64,000 nucleotides of DNA. Origin: Diprion similis (lineage: Eukaryota > Arthropoda > Insecta > Hymenoptera > Diprionidae). The notes beneath the pieces are model-generated. The model made no database searches and was not told the DNA's origin. It worked only from the letters and a program-made list of their open reading frames with translations. The DNA is taken from the NCBI RefSeq assembly GCF_021155765.1, contig NC_060109.1:3869001-3933000 (forward strand), written 5' to 3'. Both the position numbers and the translations under genes were made by a program. Shown here one piece after another: positions 34,681 through 45,827 of the stretch (positions are counted from its first letter, which is position 1; each line of letters starts with the position of its first letter).

Positions 34681-35079
34681 TCCAGCCAAAAATTGTATAC
34701 GATCAGTCTTTTCGTACTTTGTTACTTAATAAAAATCTGAAAAAATTTATCAACATTTGGCATGCTATGAACAACAATTATCAATAATAATATTGCTCAA
34801 AAGTTATCAACAAATTGTTTAAACAAATAATTATTCAACAATTTATTGGTCAGTTCTTTGTTTTCTTATGCGAATTAAATTTGTGTATCTTTCTGAAAAT
34901 TAGAACTCACTAATAAATTGTTGAATAATTATTTATTTAAACAATTTGTTAATAACTTTTGAGCAATATCATTATTGATAATTGTTGTTCATATCATTGC
35001 CGAATGTTGATGAATTTTTTCAGATTTTTATTAAGTAACAAAGTACGAAAAGTCTGATCGTATAGAATTTTTGGCTGGG
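34681..35079. repeat. Long palindrome with about 172-base arms
   Basis: Arms 34681-34853 and 34908-35079 are inverted copies with about ten mismatches and a loop of about 54 bases. Arm ends are CCAGCCAAAAATTGTATACG and its complement. AT-rich, no frame. A strong cruciform or long-hairpin RNA candidate; likely a fold-back MITE. Confidence 0.85.
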
Positions 35080-35125
35080 ATGAGCACACACACGCACGCA
35101 CGCACACACATGCACCCACACACGT
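35080..35125. repeat. (CA)n microsatellite, impure
   Basis: CACACACGCACGCACGCACA and similar dinucleotide sequence immediately right of the palindrome. Confidence 0.8.
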
Positions 35126-35332
35126 ATATGTATAGGTAAATACCTACTCATATATCTATGCATAGGTATGCCCCAACTCTCTACGGAGTTATAACGTTCT
35201 CACTTTCTTCTCTCTAAGAAAGAAAGACAAACTATACAGTTCATTTTATATCTGCGGGGCGGCAGGTAACAGATTTAGAACCCGAATATTTGAAATATGT
35301 TTTTAAAATTGATCCTATCAATTGTTTTTATG

Positions 35333-36901
35333 CACGGAGAGAAAAGTCAAGCTTTGAAACGATGGAAACATTTCAAGCTTTGAAGGCTTGGAAAAACCAT
35401 CCTTTTAAAGGATGAATTCAACCTTCTAAAGCTTGGAAGGTGTTCTGCTCGAAACATGCTTTTGCAGCAAGAACCTCGTCGTTTAGGACCATGAATACCA
35501 CCGGGTAGAAGCTTGCAGTAGCTCACGGTCCGAAAGCAAGACTTTCACGGTTCCAAACTGTGTATCTCTTGGTCAAAGAGTATAGGATAGAGTGGAAGGT
35601 ACCCGTATCGCCCTATTACAGCGCCCCTACCAGCTCTGAGGAAAAGTATAACGTGTATGTGTAGCGTCAGTGAACATGCCATGTAGTATTGTTTGTTGGT
35701 GTGATGACGCGGTCGCCATATTCTTTGAGTAAGAATCAGTGGTACGAATACATGGTAAGAATTGAGTAACAAACAAACTTTTTCCAAAGATGCCAAATTC
35801 TTGTGACATCAAATTATGTGACAATAACAAATATGTAAAAAATCAAAGCATAAATAACGGGAAACAAATGACGTTTTTCTCGTTACCAAATAAACAGCAA
35901 CTGTAAGTAAATATGAATATATAACCTCACTTTCGCGGGAATGTTGTGGCTCACGTGTCTTCATATATTGAGAAAATAAATGTAATGATTTTCGTGTATG
36001 GCTGTTTTGGTAGAAACTAATAAAAAATACTAGAGGTTTTTGAGTTGATATAATATTTTATGTAACCATTCTTTATGATACGGTATTATGTACGGATATA
36101 TATTTTTATTAAGATTTGAAAGTACTGTTTACGTTTTTTAAATATAAGTACTTTTTTGATGTTATATATTGAAGATTACCTATTTAAATATATAATTTCG
36201 ATACAATGTGTTTGATTTGTTGCCATTTATTTCATTAATTTTGTCTTATACTAAATGCACATCACATTCATAGAAGAAATGTGTATGTGCGATGCTTACG
36301 TTATGTTCTGTATCCATGCGAACATATTTATAGGCTGCCAGATATGGAGAAAAATATGAGATCGTTCTGTAACAACAGCGTTGACTGAAGAATTCATTGC
36401 AACAAATTTACTATCAGAAGTTTTAAGAATTCTTCACTGTATTCCCTGGTTTAAAGGGAGCGCCAAAATCGTAGTGGGGGTACTTTACTTTTCCTCAAAG
36501 CCACCAGAGCGTGCTGAAAATCGAGGTACGCTTTTATACATTGGCTCTTATGGGACCTTCCACTCTATCCTACACTCTTTGCTCTTGGTCTCGAGTGTTA
36601 ATAAGCCGCTAGAACAGGGTGGGGGAACGCTCAAGATTCACAGTTTCAAGCGGTGGAGTTCATGGTTTGGAGGCTTGAATCATTCCGAATCGTTCAAACG
36701 ATAGACTCCATGCTTTCGGACCACGAAGTCCATGCGGCTGAAGCATGGATCTCCTCCTTCTAGCCCGTGAATAGAATCTTGCTTTTAAACAATGAATTCA
36801 CCGGTTAAACTCGTGAAATTCATGCTTTGAAAGCATGTAAAAATTACAAGTCCGAAAGCATGAAGGTTCATCGTTTCAAAGCTTGATTTTTCTCTCCGTG
36901 T
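35333..36901. mobile_element. Inverted-repeat element, 1.57 kb, CACGGAGAGAAAA ends
   Basis: Left end CACGGAGAGAAAAGTCAAGC and right end complement GCTTGATTTTTCTCTCCGTG. Inner complementary blocks, AGTATAGGATAGAGTGGAAG at 35579 and its complement at 36553-36574, show diverged arms of roughly 270-350 bases. The centre (35.6-36.5 kb) is AT-rich with no recognisable transposase. No clear target duplication. Confidence 0.75.
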
Positions 36902-38460
36902 GTAACCTTAATTATTTTCATTAAGATTTTGTAGGCGTGGAATTTTTTACTTGTGGCTTGGCGCGAGCGTAGAGTTAAAAAAAAATTATATTCAAATGGT
37001 CTGCCTTTGGAAAATCAGGGGTCTGGATGTCTGCCTCTGGATTTTGATCGTTTCCAGGATGATTCTGACCATCAGTCCAAGAGGCAGACACGAACAAATG
37101 ACTTAGCGCACCTTTTTTTTACATTTTTGAAGCGCTGTCAATTGACAACGCAGGGCTGTCATGGTGGTAGACGTGGTCCTTAATGTTTCTTATGGTACAA
37201 AAAAATTGATATTATTAAGGTCTGCCAAACGAACAAATCATTTAGAAATTTTGGGACCCAGCTCCCTAACTACTACACATTAAAGCTGTTACGAGGCAAA
37301 GGTTATTTGTGTCTAGTTTTACGTTTTAAAATAAATTCTCATGCTTTTTCGCAGATAAGATAGCGTGGAAAAAATTGATGAAAGGAAGATGAAGGTAAGG
37401 GAATATTTAGTTAGGTACCTATCTAAAGCACAATAAAACTATCAACTGCACAGATTCAGCATTGAGCTCAGATAGATAGGGTTTGTATTGTTGAAAAAGT
37501 ATCATTTGAATTTGAAATGAATAAATAAAAAGTGTATTAATATACACCCGCTACTTTAGAGTCACTTTTGCATTCACTTTGGTTCAAATTTTTTCATCTT
37601 CGAACAAAAATCAGACTCTTAAAATTTCAAGCCATCCTGATTATTTAAACGGTTGTCTCTGGCTATCAAGTGATAGCAGAGCCTAATTTTTCAACAACTT
37701 TCAAAAGTTGTGCTACAATTTCCTTCCTCACGACGCTCGAATACTTGTCAGGAAAAAATAATTCAGAAGCAAATATCACACGTATACACAGAAAAAGATT
37801 TATACATGTTCCACGTTGAAATATGGATTTGAAATCAAATTATTCATAGGGATACTATACCTCACGGGAAATATCAGCGCAAAGTTCATGTAGACCTTCG
37901 GGCAATTGATAAATCTGTCGAGAGCCGTGTTTCTGGAGTACAACGTCCATTATCTAGTTGTTCGCTGATTACAAGTGATTATGTTATTGTATTTGCCTTT
38001 GTGAAAATTTGTGGAGACGAAGTAAAAAGTTCTTAAAACCCGAAATATCACTGGAATTGGATTATATTTTAATATACATACGTATTGGAAAGATTGATAA
38101 TATTTTGCGTCACTACAGTCATATTTTACACAAATCAATTGATAATCAAAACAAAGAAAATACGTGACCTCGTCGCTCAATCCTTCTTATAGTTTAACAT
38201 TATGAATGACAAGACGTATGCCATGTGCAAACTATGGAGAAGCTTACACCAAGAGGATCATAGGCCGAGAAAAATCTATATATTATCTATATATTAAAGT
38301 TCGAAGGCGAAAATTTGTGAATGTTCGGATGTTCAGAGAGTGACGTCATTTTCACTCTGACGTCATCTATCAATAGAAATCGTCAACGACAAAAATCAGC
38401 TAGCCGAATTTCTCAGTCCGGAAACAACTGCGCGGTAGAGAGAACGTATGAAAATCGCGC
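36902..38460. other. Intergenic sequence without supported genes
   Basis: AT-rich; frames of up to 76 codons show no domains. No repeats were seen apart from short AT runs. Confidence 0.45.
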
Positions 38461-39190
38461 TCCGCAGATTTCGAGGACCAGCGCTCGGTAGTTCTTGCGC
38501 TCCAGGTCCTTTACCTGGTGAATTACGAATTCAAGGACCAGCGCTCCGTAGTTCCTGCACTCCGGGTCCTTTACCTGGTGAATTTTGAATTCCAGGACCA
38601 GCGCTCGGTAGTTCTTGCGCTCCAGGTCCTTTACCTGGTGAATTACGAATTCTAGGACCAGCGCTCCGTAGTTCCTGCACTCCGGGTCCTTTACCTGGTG
38701 AATTTTGAATTTCAGGACCAGCGCTCCGTAGTTCCTGCGCTCCGGGTTCTTTACCTGGTGAATTTCGAATTCCAGGATCTGCGCTCCGTAGTTCCTGCGC
38801 TCCAGGTCCTTTACCTGGTGAATTACGAATTCCAGGATCAGCGCTCTGTAGTTACTGCGCTCCAGGTCCGTTACTTGGTGAATTTCGAATTCCAGGACCA
38901 GCGCTCCGTAGTTCCTGCGCTCCAGGTTCTTTACCTGGTGAATTTCGAATTCCAGGATCAGCGCTTCGTTGTTTCTGTCCTCCAGGTCCATTATCTGGTG
39001 AATTTAGAATCCCAGGACCAGCACTCCGTAGATCCTGCGCTCCAGGTCCTCCACTTGGTGAATTTAGAATTCTAGGACCAGCGCTCCGTAATTTCTGCGC
39101 TCCAGGTTCTTGACTTGGTGACCTACATCGTGGAATTCAGAATTCCAGAACCAGCGCTCCGTATTTTTTGCGCTCCAGGTCCTTAACTTC
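38461..39190. repeat. 60-base satellite, about 12 units
   Basis: Consensus words GACCAGCGCTCCGTAGTTCC, GCGCTCCAGGTCCTTTACCT and GGTGAATT recur every 60 bases from 38461 to about 39190, with a slightly longer last interval. Because 60 is a multiple of three and stops are absent, frames on both strands stay open (a 20-residue repeat such as RNYGALVLEFEIHQVKDLER on the minus strand). Opposite-strand openness argues against either being a real protein. Degenerate units recur at 44.72-44.98 kb at the left of the duplicated gene block. Confidence 0.9.
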
Positions 39191-39273
39191 GTGACTTCTG
39201 ACCTTTAAGAGTAATATGGGCATATTAATAAATTTGTATCAAAAAAGCTTGAATAATTCAGTAGTAATACATC

Positions 39274-39990
39274 CCGTGTCTAATGGTATAACGTAGTATC
39301 TGCCAAAAAGCCGATTTCGGTGGTAAAAAAACGTATAATTTTTTTACGCCGTACGCTCTGAGTATGAGAGTGCAAAAGGCATAGATTCATTGAAATTATC
39401 CGAAAATATAAATGAAGGTGAAAGGTCGTATGTTTGGTGGATAAGCCCTTTCATAATCAATCTTTGAGTTTGTTCGTTCCGTTTGTTATTGATATAAGGT
39501 CGCATCCACCTTTGTTGCGTTTTTGAGCGAAAACTGTCCAAAGACGTCGGAAACTCGATCTCAGGAATGGATTGGTCCATGCGTTGCAGAGGGTTTAACA
39601 CTGCTTTTAATCGAAAAACGAAAAAATTGTCAATATGAACTTTCACCTTAATCGCTGAATATTTTTTCGGCTAATAAAACAAAATTTATTGATCCTTGCG
39701 TTTCAGAAGTTTTGACACAGTTTTCGATGAAAAACGAGACAATGGTGGGTACGAACTTATACCATTACTGATCATAATTCTTTTTGAAAGTGTTAGAAAT
39801 GAAAGGGCGTAACTTTCTTGTGATCTTTTACCCCGTTAGTTGATCAGTTTTGTAATTTGAACTTTTATAAACACATTTTGAAATTTTTCGCCGATACACG
39901 AAGAAAAAAGAAACGTTGAGCCCTTCTACCTTTATACGTGGTGAAAGGTCGTATATTGGTGCATACGACCTCATACCATTAGATACGCGA
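39274..39990. mobile_element. Inserted element of about 715 bases with short inverted ends
   Basis: CGTGTCTAATGGTATAACG at the left edge is roughly complementary to CATACCATTAGATACGCG at the right. The sequence is absent from the matching place in the second gene block (44.88-44.99 kb), although that block has about 100 other bases there. GGTGAAAGGTCGTAT occurs twice inside (near 39418 and 39941). A minus-strand frame of 100 codons has no recognised domain. Confidence 0.5.
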
Positions 39991-40432
39991 CGTTACACGC
40001 CCGTTTTTCTTATAATTGCAGTTTTGTTGGTTACCAATATTTACAAAACAATTTGCAAAACCTAATAACTCATGTTCAATAATACGTTGTAATAAATTAT
40101 ATGTTGAAATCGATCATCAGTTTTCGTGATTTATTATGTGATCTATTATACTTTTTCACATGATACATCACATGAATATTTTCAGTAGGTATGGGTCACA
40201 GCATGGGCTGTAATTTTGGTCGTTTGCCCCAGGCCCACGCTAAAACTTATTGTAGGTATGTACGGTATGTATGCTAATCAGTATAATAATAATTGAGGTA
40301 TTCCTCAATAAAAATTATAACATGAGTTTCGTGTATGAGGTAGACGACGTAGTAGATTTTCAAAATATTATGTTATTTCAGAAATCCTGTTTACTTGGAA
40401 GGGAAAGGAAAAGTGCCTCGGCTATATATGCG

Positions 40433-40439
40433 TGGGTAC
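40433..40439 (+). promoter_or_regulatory. TATA box of small gene A
   Basis: CGGCTATATATGCG, conserved in place and sequence in the paralog (45419-45425). It is followed by an exon that ends at a good donor, CACACG/GTAAGA (donor GT at 40596-40597), also conserved. Confidence 0.6.
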
Positions 40440-40716
40440 GTAGTATAGATGTAGTGGGAATTAGTAATCTATTGTGTACGATATACCTATATAATCTATG
40501 ATCTGTCTGTTGTGTGTTAATTCACATTATAGTCATCGAAAATCGCCCGCTCGGCACCTCAGTTCCTGTCGTATCACTCACCAGTTATACACACGGTAAG
40601 ATAGTGGAAACCATTATTCAATTTATTTGATTTATCATAGAAATTGCAATACTGTGAGTATTTTTCACTAACTAAGTAACATGTACATTTTAGAAAAAAA
40701 ACCATAATACTTAAAA

Positions 40717-40857
40717 ATGAAAATGATGGTGTACAGCAGCAATACGTCTGCAGCCAAATCAGCGGACACATCTGCCACGGAAGATGCTGTCCCTGAGACA
40801 TTGCAGGCTACCGATCGCGAGTTATTTACTTATTTTTTGCCCCACAGTATTCAGTAA
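40717..40857 (+). CDS. Short open frame, unspliced form of gene A first coding exon (46 residues)
   Basis: ATG 40717 to TAA 40855-40857, ending ATDRELFTYFLPHSIQ. The paralogous frame at 45720-45827 keeps the same end (ATDCELFTYFLPRSIQ). The C-terminal motif DRELxxYxLP is also encoded by the three cassette copies at 41.1-43.0 kb. It may be a product in its own right or merely the intron-retained version of gene A. Confidence 0.4.
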   Translation: MKMMVYSSNTSAAKSADTSATEDAVPETLQATDRELFTYFLPHSIQ

Positions 40858-43538
40858 ATACCGCAAATGAAAAAAAGACGAAAAAATTATTAGTGGTGGT
40901 TACGTAAGGACGAATATTGGTAGCTCATACGCATTTGTACACGTAATTTTTGGGATTACATGGAACAAATTTTACGGGTTGATTCGGTTCACGTAATGTA
41001 GATCAATATATTGTGTTTATTCGAATTTTGGGATTTTATTTTCCACTATTGTAATTTTTTGTATATTGTTGTTCATTATCGATTGTATGAATCAGTGTAC
41101 TTGAATTTCTAAAGTTGTTATTTTTTGTGTGCCAAAATAGTAGACGACTCGTCTCGCGTCAATCGCGGTGAAACTTCCCGACGTCGGGAATATCATCACG
41201 GCGCGAGTCTTCCCGAACCAATGACCGTGAGTTACTGATTTATTTATAGCCATAAAGAACCAAGTAAAGGCCACAAACGTCGACACCGCAGAAAAATAAA
41301 GAATCATCGATACTGGTCGTTTTTATAATGTGATTCGATGAAATCATTTTCATTATGCGTTATCAGGCTTATATATTTTGTCTATTGTTATATACCATCG
41401 ATCGTATGAATGAGTGTACTTTCTAAAGTTATTATTTTCTATGTGCCAAAATATTGGACGACTCTTCTCGCATCGATCGCCGTGAATCTTCCCGACGCGA
41501 CTTGCGTTGGGAAGCATCACGGCGCGAATCCTCTCGAGCCATCAACCGTGAGTTACTGATTTATTTATTGCCATAATGCTGCCTTTTTGTAAAGAGTGTT
41601 AGAAGAAAACCACCTGCGCCATAACTTGGAGTATAATTTCATATGGTACAGTGACATGTTTTTCACTCGAGTTTATTATTTATAACTTTAAAATTAACAA
41701 TTTTACGCAGAAAATTACTCTTTTTCAGTTTTTTGCCAATAAAATTAAAACTGCCAGCGTAATTGCGATGGTGTCAACAGAGAAATTGTAGGAAATGAAT
41801 AGATGAAGAAAATGAGAGGTCGAACAACTCGATCAGACCGTTAGTTTAGGAGAAAAGTTTTCTTTTGAATTGTAGCGTATATCCTTCGGCCAGTATTAGT
41901 TGTTAACATAAAACTAGCTGCAATGAGTCCGATGCATAGTTTTTGATCTGCGACCATTTTATTTTTTACTACGCAATTTTCCAGCAGGCTTGAATGTGAC
42001 AGGTATGGTTCGATTACAATTGTGAAAAAACGATTCGGAAAGTGCAATCAGCAGCAGCAGCAGGCAAGGAGAAGCATGTATAGTAATACTGTTGCGGCTG
42101 CTGCTCTTCCCCACTCTTTATCTACTCTCGCGCGCTCGGCCGTTTCTCGTGATGTTCAGCTTCATTTAGAACATATTTTTCAGCGTTTTTATGCAAAACG
42201 AAGATGAACGTTTTGAAGTATGAAAATTTCACTTTCGAAATCGTTTTTGAAAATTGAAATCAGACCATACCTGTCGCATTCAGGCCTACTGAAAAATTGC
42301 ATGGTAAAAAATTAAAATGGCTGCAGATCAGAAACTATGCATTGGGCAGTGCCTGCTTTTTGCACATATAAAGTTTATATTAAAAACTAATACTGGCCGG
42401 AGGGTATACGCTACAACTCAAAAAAAAAAGCTTTCTCCTAAACTAACGGTCCGATCGAGTTGCTCAACCTATCATTTTCTTCGTCTGTTCATTTCCTACA
42501 ATTTCTCTGCTGACACCATCGCAATTACGCTGGCAGTTCTAATTTTATAAGCAAAAAATGAAAAAAAAAGTGAATTTGTGCATAAAATTGTTAATTTCAA
42601 AGTTATAAATAATAAACTCGAGTGAAAAACATGTCACTATATCATATGAAATTATTCTCCAAGTTATGGCGCGGGTGGTTTTCTTATGACACCTCTTGCA
42701 TGTGAATATTTTTGTAGCTGGGCCTACAAAGTACCAAGCAAAGCCCACAAACGTCAACACCGCAGAAAAATAGAGAATCATCGTTACTAGACGTTTTCAT
42801 CATGTGATTCAATGAAGTCATTTCCACCATGCGTTATGAGGCTTCTATATTTTGGATAATATCGTACACCCTCGATCGTATGAATGAGTGTACTTCAATT
42901 TCTAAAGTTGTTACTTTCTGTGTGCCAAAATAGTGGACGGCTCTTCTCGCGTCGATCGCCGTGAATCTTCCCGACGTCGGGAATCATCATAAGCCGGGTC
43001 CTCTCAAGCCATCGACCGTGAGTTACTGATTTATCTACTATGTTAAAGTACCAACTAAACGTCACAAATGTTATCAGTTAGGATGAGAATTCTTTCTAAT
43101 GGTTGCTGTGGCAATTTCATTCAAAAAAATTATGTGTATGTATTATATTGTATGATAGAGACTGTTTCGGAGTTAGGGAAATTGCATAACGATCTTTGAA
43201 TAATATTAAAGTTGGCAAGGGTTCAACTTTGGGTGAACTTGGCGTGAAATGCTTCGTTTGCAATGCATTTTATGCGTTTATCATTTGCTTACATGGTAAA
43301 GTATTCGCTCAGGTGAAAATATTATTGATAACAATAATTTGCATCAAAAAATGATATAACGTATGGTTGGTAAAAGTATTTTTATATTTTTACAGAAAGA
43401 TTCAACCGACGAGGGACGCGTGCTGGCGTGAGTGTTCAGCAATACAGACAGAGAAGGGCGGAATACTATCGCAAACGCGCGGTAGCCGACAATTTCGCAA
43501 TGCTACTGAACAGCATGTTTGCTAAAAAGAAGTATTAA
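40717..43538 (+). CDS. Small spliced gene A, basic protein of unknown function (model)
   Basis: Proposed coding exons 40717-40816 and 43396-43538. An untranslated exon ends at 40595, intron 40596-40693 has GTAAGA...TTTTAG ends, and ATG 40717 opens MKMMVYSSNTSAAKSADTSA. At 40816 a phase-1 junction (GATC/GCGAGT, a GC-type donor where cassette copies have GTGAGT) can join acceptor TTTTTACAG at 43395. That continues in frame as a strongly basic tail (RFNRRGTRAG ... QQYRQRRAEYYRKR ... FAKKKY), TAA at 43536. Predicted 80 residues. If the first donor is not used, the exon reads on to TAA 40855 (46 residues) before a strong conserved donor at 40904. A 3'UTR intron 43543-43878 resembles the last intron of gene B. 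I do not recognise the family; Ser/Thr/Asp-rich head plus Arg/Lys-rich tail suggests nucleic-acid binding, an inference only. Confidence 0.45.
41083..43050 (+). repeat. Three tandem copies of an Arg/Ser-rich exon cassette
   Basis: Units start near 41083, 41401 and 42876 (GTATGAAT(G/C)AGTGTACTT), about 320 bases apart apart from a 1.1-kb insertion in unit 2. The core of each has acceptor-like TGTGTGCCAAAATAG and then SSRVDRRESSRRRESS-type coding. It ends (A)IDRELLIYLLP or, at the donor GACC/GTGAGT, in phase 1. Cores: 41141-41226 (86 bases, out of frame), 41455-41547 (93 bases, open but acceptor AG changed to AT), 42920-43003 (84 bases, internal TAA). They are homologous to the end of gene A's first coding exon. 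All three look disabled, though each in a different way. Confidence 0.7.
41592..42698. mobile_element. Fold-back element of 1.1 kb inserted in cassette unit 2
   Basis: Left end AAGAGTGTTAGAAGAAAACC and right end complement GGTTTTCTTATGACACCTCTT. Complementarity runs inwards for about 430 bases (to about 42025 and from about 42250), including CATATG, TCACTCGAGTTTATTATTTA and GGAGAAA blocks. The core near 42.05 kb has a small CAG run. No transposase. It splits unit 2, whose 3' part resumes at about 42710. Confidence 0.8.
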
Positions 43539-43989
43539 AGTGGTAAGAACCCAGTTATTGCATAATAATACGAAAAGTTAAAAAAATCAGTTGAAGGTAC
43601 AATTTTGTTACACTGAACTATTATTACAAAAGTCAATGGTCAATTATTCGTTTTCAAATAAGTTTATCAGATACATATTTCTCAGCATATCAAAAGTGGC
43701 GAAACGAAATCATTGGTCAAGTTGACATGTAAAGCCTCATCTATAGGTCAAAGCAAAACAAAGGAAATGACCAAGTGATAATTTTAATGATAGCTCATTC
43801 ATATTTACAATCTCCGTATTGATCAAACAAAAATCGATCATAATCCTAGGTGCTGATTAATAATGTTATTTTTTTCAGGAGCAGCGCAAGAACTTGGATT
43901 CTGATGAAAGAAAATCTTTGTATTTCATCTAATACAAAAAAATTAAATTTATATTATGATTATTCTCACACGTACTTATTGTCTGTATT

Positions 43990-44714
43990 CTTTTATCTGA
44001 TCAATTGTTTTACGTATTGATTACCATACTCGGAGAGATTTTGTGGATTTCAGAATGTTTATAAAGTATAGTTGGAGGGTAGCAGGGCAAAACGGTAAAA
44101 ATATCGAAAATAGTTTTTTTTAATTTTAATTATTGAAAATTAATACGCGCATCCTTGCTTAACGATATGGCTGAGAAAAATTCGTTCCCAAAGTTATAAT
44201 AAGTTGTCACTCACAAACGGTGTGAGTTAGAAGGGATCGGGTAAGAAAGGATCTCGCCGATATGCTCCACTTCATACCTCCACAGGCCAGGATATATTAT
44301 GAGGATTTACTCCGATAAATCAATGAAGTTGCAATACTATTTATTGGTTCTTTCAAAAAATATTACTGTTTTTTCAGCAAATATTCACGATTTTGTTAGC
44401 AAATTATGTTCATTTCAACACTTACACCGTTTGCCATCCCTTCTTAGTGCGCCATTTTGTCCCGTAGTATTTGAAATTTTGTTCAAACTTAAAAATCTAT
44501 AACCGGGTCTGATTTTTTAAGGTTCAAGTTTGCGATTTATATCTGTTTCACAAATTTAATATCATAATTGTGCTTTCAATCAGCATTCAAAGTTGAAAAC
44601 AAAAGTTAGCACAAACCGTGGACTTACACTGGCACGCGAAATATATTTTGGGACAGTTTATTTGGTCTCCTGAAAAATCGTAATGATGGCACTTACACCG
44701 TTTTGACGTGCCAC
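43990..44714. other. Spacer between gene blocks A and B
   Basis: AT-rich intergenic DNA; a 67-codon frame at 44299 is hydrophobic but unsupported. No canonical AATAAA is seen shortly after the gene A last exon. Confidence 0.4.
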
Positions 44715-44985
44715 CTTTCAGTTCTAGCTGTCCGGGTCCTCCACCTGGTGGATCATGACCTCCAGACAAGCGCTACGTAGTTCCTGCGCTCCAGATCCTT
44801 AACCTGGTAATTTTTCACCTTCAAAGGTAATATAGCCACATTGTCAAGTTCGTATTAAAAAAGCTTGAATAATTCAATAGTAATACATGAAACCAGGTAC
44901 AACTAACTGCGGTTTCCTCGCTCCGGAGATCTGGCTGTCCAGGTACGTGACCTGGTAACTTTTGACCTTTAGGACTAATGTTCAA
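44715..44985. repeat. Degenerate 60-base satellite units at the left of block B
   Basis: GTCCGGGTCCTCCACCTGGT, GTAGTTCCTGCGCTCCAGAT and GTCCAGGTACGTGACCTGGT match the 38.46-39.19 kb satellite. They occupy the same relative position to the duplicated gene block, so satellite and gene were duplicated together. Confidence 0.75.
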
Positions 44986-45418
44986 AAATCACACGCCCGT
45001 TTCTCTTATAATCGCAGTTTTGTTGGTTACTAATATTTACAAAACAATTTGCAAAACCTAATAACTCATGTTCAAAAATACGTTGTAATAAATCATATGT
45101 TGAAATCGATCATAAGTTTTCGTGATTTATTATGTGATCTATTATACTTTTTCACATGATACATTACATGAATATTTTCAGTAGGGATGGGTGCCAACAT
45201 AGGCTGTAATTTTGGTCGTTTGCCCCAGGTGCACGCTAAAACTTATTGTAGGTATGTATGGTATGTATGAAAATCAGTATAATAATAATTGAGGTATTTC
45301 TCAATAAGAATTATAACACGAGTTTCGTATATGAGGTAGACGACGTAGTAGATTTTCAAAATATTATGTTATTTCAGAAATCCTGTTTTCTTGGAAGGGA
45401 AAGAAAAAGTACCTCGGC

Positions 45419-45425
45419 TATATAT
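45419..45425 (+). promoter_or_regulatory. TATA box of small gene B
   Basis: CTCGGCTATATATACG, aligned with the gene A TATA region. Exon 1 ends at CACACG with donor GT at 45589-45590. Confidence 0.6.
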
Positions 45426-45719
45426 ACGTAGGTGCGTAGTTTAGATGTAGTGGTAATTAGTAATCCATTGTATATGATATATATAATCTATGATCTGTCT
45501 GTCTGTGTATTAATTCACATTGTATTCATCGAAAATCGCCCGCTCGGCGCCTCAGTTCCTATCGTATCACTCACCAGTTATACACACGGTAAGATAGTGG
45601 AAACTGTTATTCAATTTATTTAATTTAATTTATCATAGAAATTGCTATACTGTGAGTATTTTACACTAATTAAGTCACACGTACGTTTCAGAAGAAATTG
45701 CAATACATAAAGAGTAGAC

Positions 45720-45827
45720 ATGTCGGAACGCAGCACGCCTTCTGCCATGGAAGATGCTGTCCCTGGGACGTCGCAGGCTACCGATTGTGAATTATTTACT
45801 TATTTCTTGCCCCGCAGTATTCAATAA
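45720..45827 (+). CDS. Short open frame, unspliced form of gene B first coding exon (35 residues)
   Basis: ATG 45720 to TAA 45825-45827, ending TDCELFTYFLPRSIQ. A strong donor TAT/GTAAGGA at 45874 follows, conserved with the one at 40904. So a transcript that skips the weak internal donor would encode this short product. Confidence 0.4.
   Translation: MSERSTPSAMEDAVPGTSQATDCELFTYFLPRSIQ

Larger units (their letters stand above)
39995..40960 (+). repeat. Duplicated block, copy 1 (promoter and first exons of small gene A)
   Basis: Matches 44991-45930 along its full length at high identity, from ACACGCCCGTTTTTCTTATA to TGGGATTACA. Contains a TATA region, an untranslated exon and the first coding exon of gene A. 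Similar flanking phrases (AAAAAAGCTTGAATAATTCA at 39241 and 44860) show that the duplication extends further left. Confidence 0.92.

Noticed and set aside
38413..39075. 192- and 125-codon repeat proteins on opposite strands
   Set aside because: Produced by a 60-base stop-free satellite; reported as a repeat rather than as genes.
42022..42207. Gln-rich short frame (QQQQQARRS)
   Set aside because: It falls in the core of a fold-back element and comes from a short CAG run.
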